Assembly (NCBI GenBank): GCA_016928525.1
Contig: JAFGKO010000164.1
Coordinates: 1-6,249 of the forward strand
Direction of reading: 5' to 3'
Length of the DNA stretch: 6,249 nt
Source: Anaerolineales bacterium
GTDB taxonomy: Bacteria > Chloroflexota > Anaerolineae > Anaerolineales > Villigracilaceae
Shown here: positions 1 to 6,249 of the stretch, piece by piece
How the letters are laid out: every line of letters begins with the position of its first letter
Numbering within the stretch: position 1 is the first letter of the stretch
Notes under the pieces: generated by a model
What the model was told of the DNA's origin: nothing
The model's database searches: none
What the model saw: only the letters and a program-made list of their open reading frames with translations
Program-made: the position numbers and the translations under genes

Positions 1-3000
1 GAGTAGGAGTTCCACGCTCTGGATGTGCTCATCAGCGTGGAAACGCTTTACCATAACATTATCCAACAGGAAGTTGCAAGCCGCCAGCAGGATCATGCCC
101 TGGTGATGCGCCATGTAGGATTGCACCGTGGCATGAGTCTGACCGTTTGGTAAGCGCGTTTTGGTGTAATCGAGCGCCTCGTAAAAACCAAAACGTCCAA
201 GCATGTTCAGCTTTTCCAGGCGTGCCATGTTTTCCAGCACTGCCTGCGGTTGCAGCGAAAGACCAAGCACAGAGGCATAAGGCGCAATCACCAGATCATC
301 GGACAAGTCGCGTTTATAGCCCAGGCCAGGCACGCCAAAAGCGCGGTATTGGTAGTGCTGGTCGAGATCAAAAGCATAGTAGCCCGATTCCGAGATGCCC
401 CAGGGCATATGTTGCTCCTGCCCGTAACTCGCCTGGGCGTCAAGCGCGGCGTAGCAGCTATCCGAGAGGAAGGTCCCGGCGTAGTTTTTGGCAAACAGGG
501 TCGGCATGAGATATTCGAACATGGTACCGCTCCACGAGAGCAATACCTGCTTGCCGTTGACCTCCGTCAGGGGGCGTCCCAGATGTTGCCAGTGACTTTG
601 CGGTACATCCCTTTTGGCAATCGCAATCAGGCTGGCAATGCGGGATTCGGAAGCCAGTAAATCGTAGTAACTCGGGTCGAGCCGTTCGGCGCTGGGGGTG
701 TAGCCGATGTGGAACAACTGGCGGCGCTCATTGAACAAAAAGCGAAAATCCATTGCCGTGATTGCCGCGTCTGCCTGCTCTGCAATATCTCTAAAACCGA
801 TCAGCAGGGGTGTGATCGTCATATGGGCTGAAAATAAATCAGCCTCCAGGTTTTGGCACCAATCCCGCGCAATTTCATTCCAGGCCGGGTCCGGAACTTC
901 ATCATCCTGAAGTTGGGCCTTGAAATGAGCCAAAGCGGCTTGGATGCGTTCGTAAGCATCAGTTGCTTGTCCCAATGTCGGCCGCTCAGCCAGCAGGGTA
1001 TTGCGAAAATCCTGCCAGGCGGGCGTTTGCATGATTGATTCGGTCGGCGCGTCCAGGCGCTTGAGCCAGGGTGCGAACAAATCCAGGCTGCGCTGCATCT
1101 CTTGTAGGTGCTGGTACATCAAATCCAGATAGAGTTGGAGTTCGGTCAGTGCGTCGCGCTGCAGATGGGGATGATTCTCGAGCAATGCCATTAACCGATG
1201 TGAGACTCTTACCCAGCCTTCGCCTGAGAGCCAGTCGAGGGTCTTTTTCCATGCGGACGGCTGGTTTTGAGCGGCGCTGACGCGCTCGTAAATGCTGGTC
1301 AATTCGACTTCAAAAGATTCAATGGAGGCGTGGGGGTTGTTTTTTTCCAGCGCTTGCAGCACTTCTGTCAGAATGTCCAGCAGGACGAGTAATCCCTGCC
1401 ACTGTTTGTCGTCCAGAAGCGGCGCATCTTTCAGGGCGAGGCAGCCCTGCCGAAGCGTGATCAGGCAGGCTGCCAGGTTGCCGCTATCCACTGTGGAAAC
1501 GTAACGGGGTGGGAGCGCAGCCAGGGTCTGTGAGTCGTACCAATTCATTAGATGTCCGCGGTAATGTTCCAGCTTGTCCATGCTCTCAAATGTGGAACGC
1601 AGGCGGACTGCCAGCTCCAGCAGGCCGATATAGCCCAAATCAAACGCCGATAAAGTAGATACCAGGAATAGACCGATATTGGTGGGTGTGGTGTAATGTG
1701 CCACACTGCCACGCGGCGACTCTTGAAAATGGTCGGGGGGCAGCCAGTGATCATTGGGTCCCGCAAACTGCTCAAAAAAGGCCCAGGTGCGGCGTGCCAG
1801 GCGTAGGACTTCTTTACGCTGAATCGCTGTAAGGGGTGTGGGGGTATGGGTTACCGGTTGGCTGATCCAATAGGCAACCTGGGGAGCGAGAAACCAGGCC
1901 ACCAATATGGGCAGCGCCACCCAGAGGGCGGTTGGGTTGAAAATTGCGATCAGGGTGCCCAGTAAAACAGCTAAGAACGAAGCGATGCCCATCTCTGCCC
2001 AGGTTCCATACCGCGAGTTTAACCGCAGCGAACGTCCAGCCCTGGCTGCGGTTGTCCATTGCAGCATGTGTTTGTGAAAGATGAACATGCGGGCAATCGT
2101 GACCCCGATGGCGCTCAAGGCGAGCAAAGCTTCGTAGGGCAGAAAGAGAAAGGATAGCGCCCAGCGTATGAGCGCAAGCCGGATTGGTGCAAAAAACAGT
2201 TTGAGCGCAAAACGTTTGAGATTGTGTTTGGCTTGTTGGACGAGTTGCATCGCGATGGGGAAGGCGGAAGGCAGCAACACCAGCAGAGTCCAGACCAGGG
2301 GTGAGCCGGGCAGGATTAGCCAGCCCGCGATTAACAAGGCCACCAAATTGGCTGGTACCAGGCTGCGCCGCAGGTTGTCGAGAATTTTCCAGCGGTCGAT
2401 CATGGAAAGACGATTGGGCGCTTTCCCCTTTTTGGTGCGGACGGCGGGGAACAGCCAGGGTAGCAACTGCCAATCCCCGCGGATCCAGCGGCGCAGGCGG
2501 TGGGCGTAGACCAGGTACCGAGATGGATATTCCTCATACAGGAGAATATCGGTCACCAACGCGGCACGTCCATAAATCCCCTCAAACAGGTCGTGGCTGA
2601 GCAAGGTATTCTGGCGCACCTGGCCCGCCAGGCTGCGCTCGAATGCGGCGACATCGTAGATACCTTTGCCCACATAACTGCCTTCGCCAAACAAATCCTG
2701 ATACACATCCGAGACGGCGAAGGAGTACAGATCAAAACCAGAATTTGCGGCAAAAATTCTCGAAAATGGGGAACGGTTGGCGCTGGTCGGCTTGATATCC
2801 ACCCGGGGTTGCAGCACGGTATAACCGGCAATCACCGAGCGCCCGTCCGGGGCAAATTCGGCCTGGTTCAGCGGGTGCGCCAAGGTAGCGATCAATCGGT
2901 TAGCGCTGCCCTGCGGCAGGGAAGTATCTGCATCCAACGTGATCACATATTTGACGTCCGCCAAAATGCTTATATCCCCGACCTGGGTGGTGTAAGCTGT

Positions 3001-4644
3001 GTCCCGCAGAGCAGCGGGCGAATCGGCCCTCAGGTTTAGCAGCAAGCGATTAAAATCCGCTAATTTGCCGCGCTTGCGCTCCCATCCCATCCAGACCCCC
3101 TCAGACGGATTCCACTGACGTTGACGATGGAATAAATAAAATGGGGCCGTACCTGCGTATTTTTTATTGAGATTTACGATACCAGCCCTTGCCAGCACAA
3201 GCAGTGGCTCATCACCCGGCATATCCTGTGCCTGCGCATCCGTGAAATCGGTCAATAGCGCATAGCTCAGTTGCGGGTCAGGGTTGGAGAGGTGATAAAG
3301 TTCCAACTCTTGCAGGAGATGGTTGAGTTCATCAGAGTTTTCCAGCAAACACGGGACAACCACCACGGTGCGGTTGCCCGGCGGGATGCCCTCCGAAAAA
3401 TCCATGCGCGGCAGGCTCTGGGGTTTGATACGATGGGTAGCATTCCAGTTCACCAGGATCACCGCGGCTTCCGTAGCCAAGCCAAGCCCAAGCAGTCCCA
3501 CAAGTATGAGTTGGGCAAGCGAGCCGCCCGAAAGCATGGTGTATGTGAGCAGCCCCAAAATAATCAACACCGAAATGATCGTAATGCTCCCCAGATATGT
3601 GCCGGTGGGAACTGCGAGCAGTGCACGGCGGATGCGGAGGCTGAATCCAGGCTGGAAGCGGATGCTGGCTTCGAGCGTTGAACGCCCCGCATCCCGCAGA
3701 TAAAAGCCAACATGCGCTTGCCGCCCGGATGTCTTGCTCCCAGCGCTACGAGCGAGATCCACTGCGGCGTGTGCAACTTCCTCTTCACTGAAAGCTGAGT
3801 AGCGCGCCATTTCCTCGACAACATTGCGATAACTGTTGCGGGTATCAAAATTCATGCGGGGATAGATCTCGGCGGGATCGTCGCTCAAAATTTGTTCCAC
3901 CCGGCTGGTCTGCTCAAAAAAGGCTTCCCAATCCGTGGTAGAGAGTAGACGCAGGCTTAGAAAACAGTTGGCGACAACTGTCTCGTTAGCCAGAGGTGGA
4001 GAAGCGAACCGACTCGGGATTTCGCTTAAGCCTTTCGGCATATCGATCCCGGTCAATTCTGCAGCAGCATACACCAGCCGCTCCAAAATCCCGATGCGCA
4101 GCATAATTGGCAGCGCCCAAAGTTCTCCAATCATCAGGGGTGTGATTTGCTGGTAATCCTGCACAAAAGCAGCGACTTGAGTCAGGTCAAGCTGGCTCTG
4201 ACTGTAGCCAAGCCATGCCCACATCAACGCAAATATGCGAGGTAGTCCCGGTTCCTGCCCAGGGAGCGGATGTCCCTGTAATGGCGTCCTGTCTAGTTTG
4301 GGTAACTGGTTGAGAAAGTTGGCTGGCAAGTCCTCTTCAATTTGGCGGAAGGTTTGTTTAACGAGATAAAAATTGTCCAGCATCCACTCGCCCGCGCGGG
4401 AAACTGGCAGATCATTGGATGGCACAGTTTTGAAGATTGCATTAGCACTGCGCAAAGCCTGTTCCCAAACAGCCAGGTGGTCCAGTAAATCAGCATTTTT
4501 GGGATGGGATATGCCTACTTTATCGCGTCCAGAGACCGGAATTACCACATGTGTTTTTGCCAGATGGTGCGCAAATTCTCTCAATCGGTTATCTGCGGCT
4601 GGATTGGCTGAATCAGAAGGAATGGCTGGCGAGGTATCCTGCAT
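1..4644 (-). CDS. ndvB: Cyclic beta-1,2-glucan synthase (GT84 + cyclization domain), 3' part beyond the window edge
   Basis: By family, this multi-pass inner-membrane enzyme (NdvB/ChvB/Cgs) polymerises UDP-glucose into beta-1,2-glucan and closes it into a ring. The frame is open for 1548 codons and runs off base 1; full-length family members are about 2800 residues. Residues 1-350 are the soluble N-terminal region (conserved EWMLDNF near 86-92). Hydrophobic segments lie near 352-371 and 376-397. The GT84 domain spans about 410-760: LLTDFTDA (D466), DADT (571-574), GKGIYD (659-664), SHDLFEG (D685) and RRWIRGDWQ (718-726), then DRWKILDNLRRSLVP. More membrane segments follow at about 764-855 and 887-925. 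The cyclization region then shows TPTNIG (N989), YVSTVDSGN (1048-1056), SYYDLLASE (1325-1333), PWGISESGYY (1414-1423) and YMAHHQGM (1510-1517). A GH94 domain should follow outside the window. The start is the first possible ATG after the in-frame stop of the upstream Usp gene. The symbol denotes the family only. Confidence 0.93.
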   Translation of the reverse strand, partial: MQDTSPAIPSDSANPAADNRLREFAHHLAKTHVVIPVSGRDKVGISHPKNADLLDHLAVWEQALRSANAIFKTVPSNDLPVSRAGEWMLDNFYLVKQTFRQIEEDLPANFLNQLPKLDRTPLQGHPLPGQEPGLPRIFALMWAWLGYSQSQLDLTQVAAFVQDYQQITPLMIGELWALPIMLRIGILERLVYAAAELTGIDMPKGLSEIPSRFASPPLANETVVANCFLSLRLLSTTDWEAFFEQTSRVEQILSDDPAEIYPRMNFDTRNSYRNVVEEMARYSAFSEEEVAHAAVDLARSAGSKTSGRQAHVGFYLRDAGRSTLEASIRFQPGFSLRIRRALLAVPTGTYLGSITIISVLIILGLLTYTMLSGGSLAQLILVGLLGLGLATEAAVILVNWNATHRIKPQSLPRMDFSEGIPPGNRTVVVVPCLLENSDELNHLLQELELYHLSNPDPQLSYALLTDFTDAQAQDMPGDEPLLVLARAGIVNLNKKYAGTAPFYLFHRQRQWNPSEGVWMGWERKRGKLADFNRLLLNLRADSPAALRDTAYTTQVGDISILADVKYVITLDADTSLPQGSANRLIATLAHPLNQAEFAPDGRSVIAGYTVLQPRVDIKPTSANRSPFSRIFAANSGFDLYSFAVSDVYQDLFGEGSYVGKGIYDVAAFERSLAGQVRQNTLLSHDLFEGIYGRAALVTDILLYEEYPSRYLVYAHRLRRWIRGDWQLLPWLFPAVRTKKGKAPNRLSMIDRWKILDNLRRSLVPANLVALLIAGWLILPGSPLVWTLLVLLPSAFPIAMQLVQQAKHNLKRFALKLFFAPIRLALIRWALSFLFLPYEALLALSAIGVTIARMFIFHKHMLQWTTAARAGRSLRLNSRYGTWAEMGIASFLAVLLGTLIAIFNPTALWVALPILVAWFLAPQVAYWISQPVTHTPTPLTAIQRKEVLRLARRTWAFFEQFAGPNDHWLPPDHFQESPRGSVAHYTTPTNIGLFLVSTLSAFDLGYIGLLELAVRLRSTFESMDKLEHYRGHLMNWYDSQTLAALPPRYVSTVDSGNLAACLITLRQGCLALKDAPLLDDKQWQGLLVLLDILTEVLQALEKNNPHASIESFEVELTSIYERVSAAQNQPSAWKKTLDWLSGEGWVRVSHRLMALLENHPHLQRDALTELQLYLDLMYQHLQEMQRSLDLFAPWLKRLDAPTESIMQTPAWQDFRNTLLAERPTLGQATDAYERIQAALAHFKAQLQDDEVPDPAWNEIARDWCQNLEADLFSAHMTITPLLIGFRDIAEQADAAITAMDFRFLFNERRQLFHIGYTPSAERLDPSYYDLLASESRIASLIAIAKRDVPQSHWQHLGRPLTEVNGKQVLLSWSGTMFEYLMPTLFAKNYAGTFLSDSCYAALDAQASYGQEQHMPWGISESGYYAFDLDQHYQYRAFGVPGLGYKRDLSDDLVIAPYASVLGLSLQPQAVLENMARLEKLNMLGRFGFYEALDYTKTRLPNGQTHATVQSYMAHHQGMILLAACNFLLDNVMVKRFHADEHIQSVELLL

Positions 4645-4665
4645 ACGTTAGCGCTCTGCCCGTTC
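4645..4665 (-). promoter_or_regulatory. Usp stop / glucan synthase start junction with only a weak ribosome binding site
   Basis: On the minus strand the Usp gene ends in TAA (4650-4648), followed by one CGT codon and then the ATG of the synthase at 4644, all in one frame. The 20 bases before the ATG contain only GGGCAGAG as a poor purine-rich match to a Shine-Dalgarno site, and it lies inside the Usp coding sequence. Initiation of the synthase therefore probably depends on ribosomes terminating on the Usp gene. This is an inference from spacing and sequence only. Confidence 0.5.
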
Positions 4666-5619
4666 TCTGGATGACAATTCAAGCGGCTTAAGCTCTTGTT
4701 TGGCGGGTAAGTCCTGCACGATTAGAAGAGATACTTTGCCATACAAGATGAAATTATTGACCACACTACCATACGGCCATTGGTGCTTCCCCGAATAGCC
4801 ATGCGCATTCAATATCACCATGTCGATATGTTCTTGTTCCACCACTTGATACAGTGCTTCTGCGGTGTGGTCACTGGTAACGAGATGAGTTTGAACGGTA
4901 AGGTCTTGTAAATACGAACGCGACTTCACCTGTTCAAGATAATGCTCGGCTTCTTCTCGGTTCCGGGCGACAACGCGATTGGATAGATCAATATCTTCAC
5001 TTGCCGGTGGCATCTGGCGAGCCATTTCGGGAGGGTGCACCACGTGTACAAGATGGATCTTGGGTTTATGAACATGCGCTAATTGCGTGATGATTGGCAG
5101 AACATGTTCTGCCCGCTGGGAACCATCCAACGGCACCAGGATGTGCTGGTAAAGCGGGGCTGCTGAAATGTCAACGGGCGGGATGTTCTGCTGATGTGCC
5201 CGAACGATGAATACCGATGTTGGTGCGCTTAGAATGATTTTTTGTGTAATGCTACTGATGCCCCATTGCGTCAGGCCATGCCGTCCATGGCTGCTCAAAA
5301 TGACCAGTTTTATGCCCTGGTTTTGAGCATATTCGTTAATTCCTTCGGCTACTAACCCTTCCAATATGACTGACCGTACTCGAATATTTGATTCTGTTAG
5401 CCGCCCCTCAATCTCTTCAAGGTAGAGAGACGCTTTTGTTTTTTGGATTTGCCAGTTAAGCAAATCAAACAATTGTGCTGTTACGCCGGTCTGACTCTTT
5501 TCCAATATGCGAAGCAGCTTAACTTCTGCATCGAAGGAACAGGCGAAGGCAGCAGCATGCGGCAGAACACATTCGGCCAGTTGAGAACCGTCCAGGGGAA
5601 CAAGAATAGAATTGAACAT
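4648..5619 (-). CDS. Universal stress protein, tandem two-domain UspA family
   Basis: This 323-residue cytoplasmic protein contains two Usp (Rossmann-like) domains, at residues 1-141 and about 157-303. Each opens with the family signature strand ILVPLDGSQ (5-13 and 160-168), followed by a matching AExVLP helix start. Usp proteins bind ATP or act as stress-related regulators; no specific partner can be read here. The nucleotide loop of domain 2 keeps HG-9x-GS (H273, G274, then G284-S285). In domain 1 the corresponding loop (S109, H111, G112, then I121-S122-S123) lacks the last glycine, so only domain 2 looks like a canonical ATP binder. A charged tail (about 304-323, ending RERAER) follows domain 2. 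The ATG at 5619 has a good Shine-Dalgarno 7 nt upstream. The stop lies 3 nt before the glucan synthase start, in the same frame, so the two genes are very likely co-transcribed. Family assignment is firm; the cellular role is unknown. Confidence 0.94.
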   Translation of the reverse strand: MFNSILVPLDGSQLAECVLPHAAAFACSFDAEVKLLRILEKSQTGVTAQLFDLLNWQIQKTKASLYLEEIEGRLTESNIRVRSVILEGLVAEGINEYAQNQGIKLVILSSHGRHGLTQWGISSITQKIILSAPTSVFIVRAHQQNIPPVDISAAPLYQHILVPLDGSQRAEHVLPIITQLAHVHKPKIHLVHVVHPPEMARQMPPASEDIDLSNRVVARNREEAEHYLEQVKSRSYLQDLTVQTHLVTSDHTAEALYQVVEQEHIDMVILNAHGYSGKHQWPYGSVVNNFILYGKVSLLIVQDLPAKQELKPLELSSRERAER

Positions 5620-5626
5620 GGCTCAT

Positions 5627-5632
5627 TCCTTC
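5627..5632 (-). promoter_or_regulatory. Ribosome binding site of the universal stress protein gene
   Basis: Read on the minus strand this is GAAGGA, placed 7 nt before the ATG at 5619. It fits a Shine-Dalgarno site well and supports that start. The nearby ATG at 5626 on the same strand is in another frame and is not served by it. Confidence 0.75.
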
Positions 5633-5732
5633 ATTTGATTTACCGCCAAATTTAGCCAGATTAAGCATGAAATTACGGGAAAAGCCAAAACGCTCCAACA
5701 TGTGGCTGGGGATGGCTGCCACAGGGGGTTTT

Positions 5733-5745
5733 GGGGCATCGCCCC
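5733..5745. repeat. Small GC hairpin (5-bp stem, 3-nt loop)
   Basis: The sequence GGGGC-ATC-GCCCC is a perfect inverted repeat. A five-T run begins 7 nt further along the plus strand, but this is too distant for a normal intrinsic terminator and no plus-strand gene ends here. On the minus strand it would sit in the leader of the Usp transcript, about 115 bases before the start codon. Confidence 0.35.
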
Positions 5746-5850
5746 GAATGGCTTTTTCCTTGGAAGAAGCTCCGAGCTGTGGTCGAAATTCTTCACTCAA
5801 TCGACCGAGTGATCGCCGGTATTGGTGATGTAACTGTGTAGGGAAGCCAT

Positions 5851-5864
5851 CTCGCGTATGCGAG
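5851..5864. repeat. Small hairpin (5-bp stem, GTAT loop)
   Basis: CTCGC-GTAT-GCGAG is a perfect short inverted repeat in the gene-free stretch. There is no adjacent T-run. A role as a regulator binding site or transcript leader structure is possible but unsupported, and a stem this short can occur by chance. Confidence 0.3.
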
Positions 5865-5972
5865 TGCTATGAGAACTGCTATGGAATGTTACGATAGCGG
5901 GGCTTTGTAACGCACCTGGCAGAAATGAGTCTTCCAACTGTAAGCGGTTTAGCCTACTGGTGATAGTATACT

Positions 5973-6249
5973 CTATTTTTGTTGTTTAGGATGTGTCAGG
6001 CGATTGGCAAGTTCGCCATCGTTGGTCAGCAGGATCAGGCCTTCGCTGTCCACGTCCAAACGGCCCACGGGTTAAATATGACCGGGTACGTCTACCAGGT
6101 CGCGTACCGTTTTACGGTTATCTTGGGGAGAAGCGGCCGAGATTACATTGCGGGGTTTGTTGACGGCGATATAAACCAATTCTTCATCCAGTTCGATTGG
6201 CCTTTCGTTGACCTTGATTCTATCGGTCTGAGGATCGGCTTTCATCCCC
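5973..6249 (-). pseudogene. Broken rRNA pseudouridine synthase (RsuA/RluB family) fragment, start beyond the window edge
   Basis: Intact members isomerise a specific uridine in 16S or 23S rRNA to pseudouridine. The fragment enters at the right edge with KADPQTDRIKVNERPI, the usual end of the N-terminal S4 RNA-binding domain, so the true start is outside. Next come YIAVNKPRNVIS (family motif I) and RKTVRDLVDVPGHI. An in-frame TAA at 6074-6072 replaces a residue just before PVGRLD. After it, the same frame continues with [19 protein letters not shown], including the catalytic aspartate codon at 6056-6054, and LANRLTHP. Homology then stops abruptly at about 5988, and KQQK plus a TAG (5975-5973) end the frame. 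The C-terminal half of the catalytic domain is absent, and I found no remnant of it in the next 330 bases. Two independent lesions, a nonsense codon and a lost 3' end, make a pseudogene more likely than a sequencing error. The choice among RsuA, RluB and related members is open. Confidence 0.85.

Larger units (their letters stand above)
5640..5972. other. Intergenic stretch without a recognisable gene
   Basis: About 330 bases separate the Usp gene from the pseudogene. I read all minus-strand frames and the main plus-strand frame and found no known domain. Two open minus-strand frames exist. One runs from about 5867 into the Usp gene, with a possible TTG start at 5800. The other is about 60 codons long, ends near 5801 and has no good start. 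A 53-codon plus-strand frame (5667-5828) lacks a ribosome binding site. Two small perfect hairpins are present: GGGGC-ATC-GCCCC at 5733-5745 and CTCGC-GTAT-GCGAG at 5851-5864. Neither is followed by a convincing U-tract in the direction of transcription. No clear -35/-10 pair was found for the Usp gene, although its promoter should lie here or upstream. Confidence 0.6.

Noticed and set aside
147..660. Plus-strand open frames opposite the cyclization domain
   Set aside because: They lie antisense to the PWGISES region, have basic low-complexity products and no initiation signal.
1814..2473. 219-codon minus-strand open frame
   Set aside because: It is in a different phase inside the glucan synthase gene, where the conserved GT84 and membrane-segment translation is uninterrupted. 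Its own product is arginine-, proline- and histidine-rich with no recognisable domain.
2500..3039. 179-codon plus-strand open frame
   Set aside because: It is antisense to the catalytic DAD and GKGIYD region of the synthase. No ribosome binding site or family resemblance was seen.
3271..3703. Two overlapping plus-strand open frames
   Set aside because: Both are antisense to the first membrane segments and the start of the GT84 domain, and they overlap each other in different phases, as expected for shadows.
5733..5755. GGGGC-ATC-GCCCC followed by TTTTT as a terminator
   Set aside because: The stem is only 5 bp, the T-run is separated by 7 bases, and no plus-strand gene ends upstream of it.
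5667..5828. 53-codon plus-strand open frame starting ATG AAA TTA
   Set aside because: There is no ribosome binding site, no recognisable family, and it lies opposite an equally open minus-strand frame. It is mentioned only as part of the gene-free stretch.
6072..6074. Recoding or read-through of the in-frame TAA in the pseudouridine synthase
   Set aside because: TAA is not used for selenocysteine or pyrrolysine, and the gene also lacks its 3' half, so read-through would not restore a working enzyme.

Overview
The window is dominated by one minus-strand gene block. From right to left, in the direction of transcription, it holds a decayed fragment of an RsuA/RluB-type rRNA pseudouridine synthase gene (about 6249-5973), a roughly 330-bp stretch without a recognisable gene (5972-5640), an intact tandem-domain universal stress protein gene (5619-4648), and a very large gene for a cyclic beta-1,2-glucan synthase-type membrane enzyme. 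The synthase gene begins at 4644 and is still open at base 1.

The glucan synthase frame is uninterrupted for all 1548 codons in the window. It carries, in order, the N-terminal helical region, two membrane segments, the GT84 glucosyltransferase domain with its catalytic motifs intact, a second membrane block, and the cyclization (glycoamylase-like, GH189-type) region. It leaves the window where the C-terminal GH94 phosphorylase-like part is expected. The function inferred from the family is polymerisation of UDP-glucose into beta-1,2-glucan at the inner face of the membrane, followed by ring closure. Whether the product here is cyclic cannot be proven from sequence alone.

The stress-protein gene and the synthase gene lie in the same reading frame and are separated by one TAA stop and a single sense codon. 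They are almost certainly one transcriptional unit, probably translationally coupled, and one stop codon away from being a fusion. The stress protein has a good ribosome binding site; the synthase has only a weak one.

The organism is uncertain. Moderate GC, the style of the two-domain Usp protein and the divergent CGS sequence would fit an environmental bacterium, perhaps Chloroflexota (Anaerolineae-like). That is an impression from protein style, not a demonstrated placement. No tRNA, rRNA, CRISPR array, transposase or clear terminator was seen. The plus-strand open frames below about 4650 are all antisense shadows of the synthase gene.
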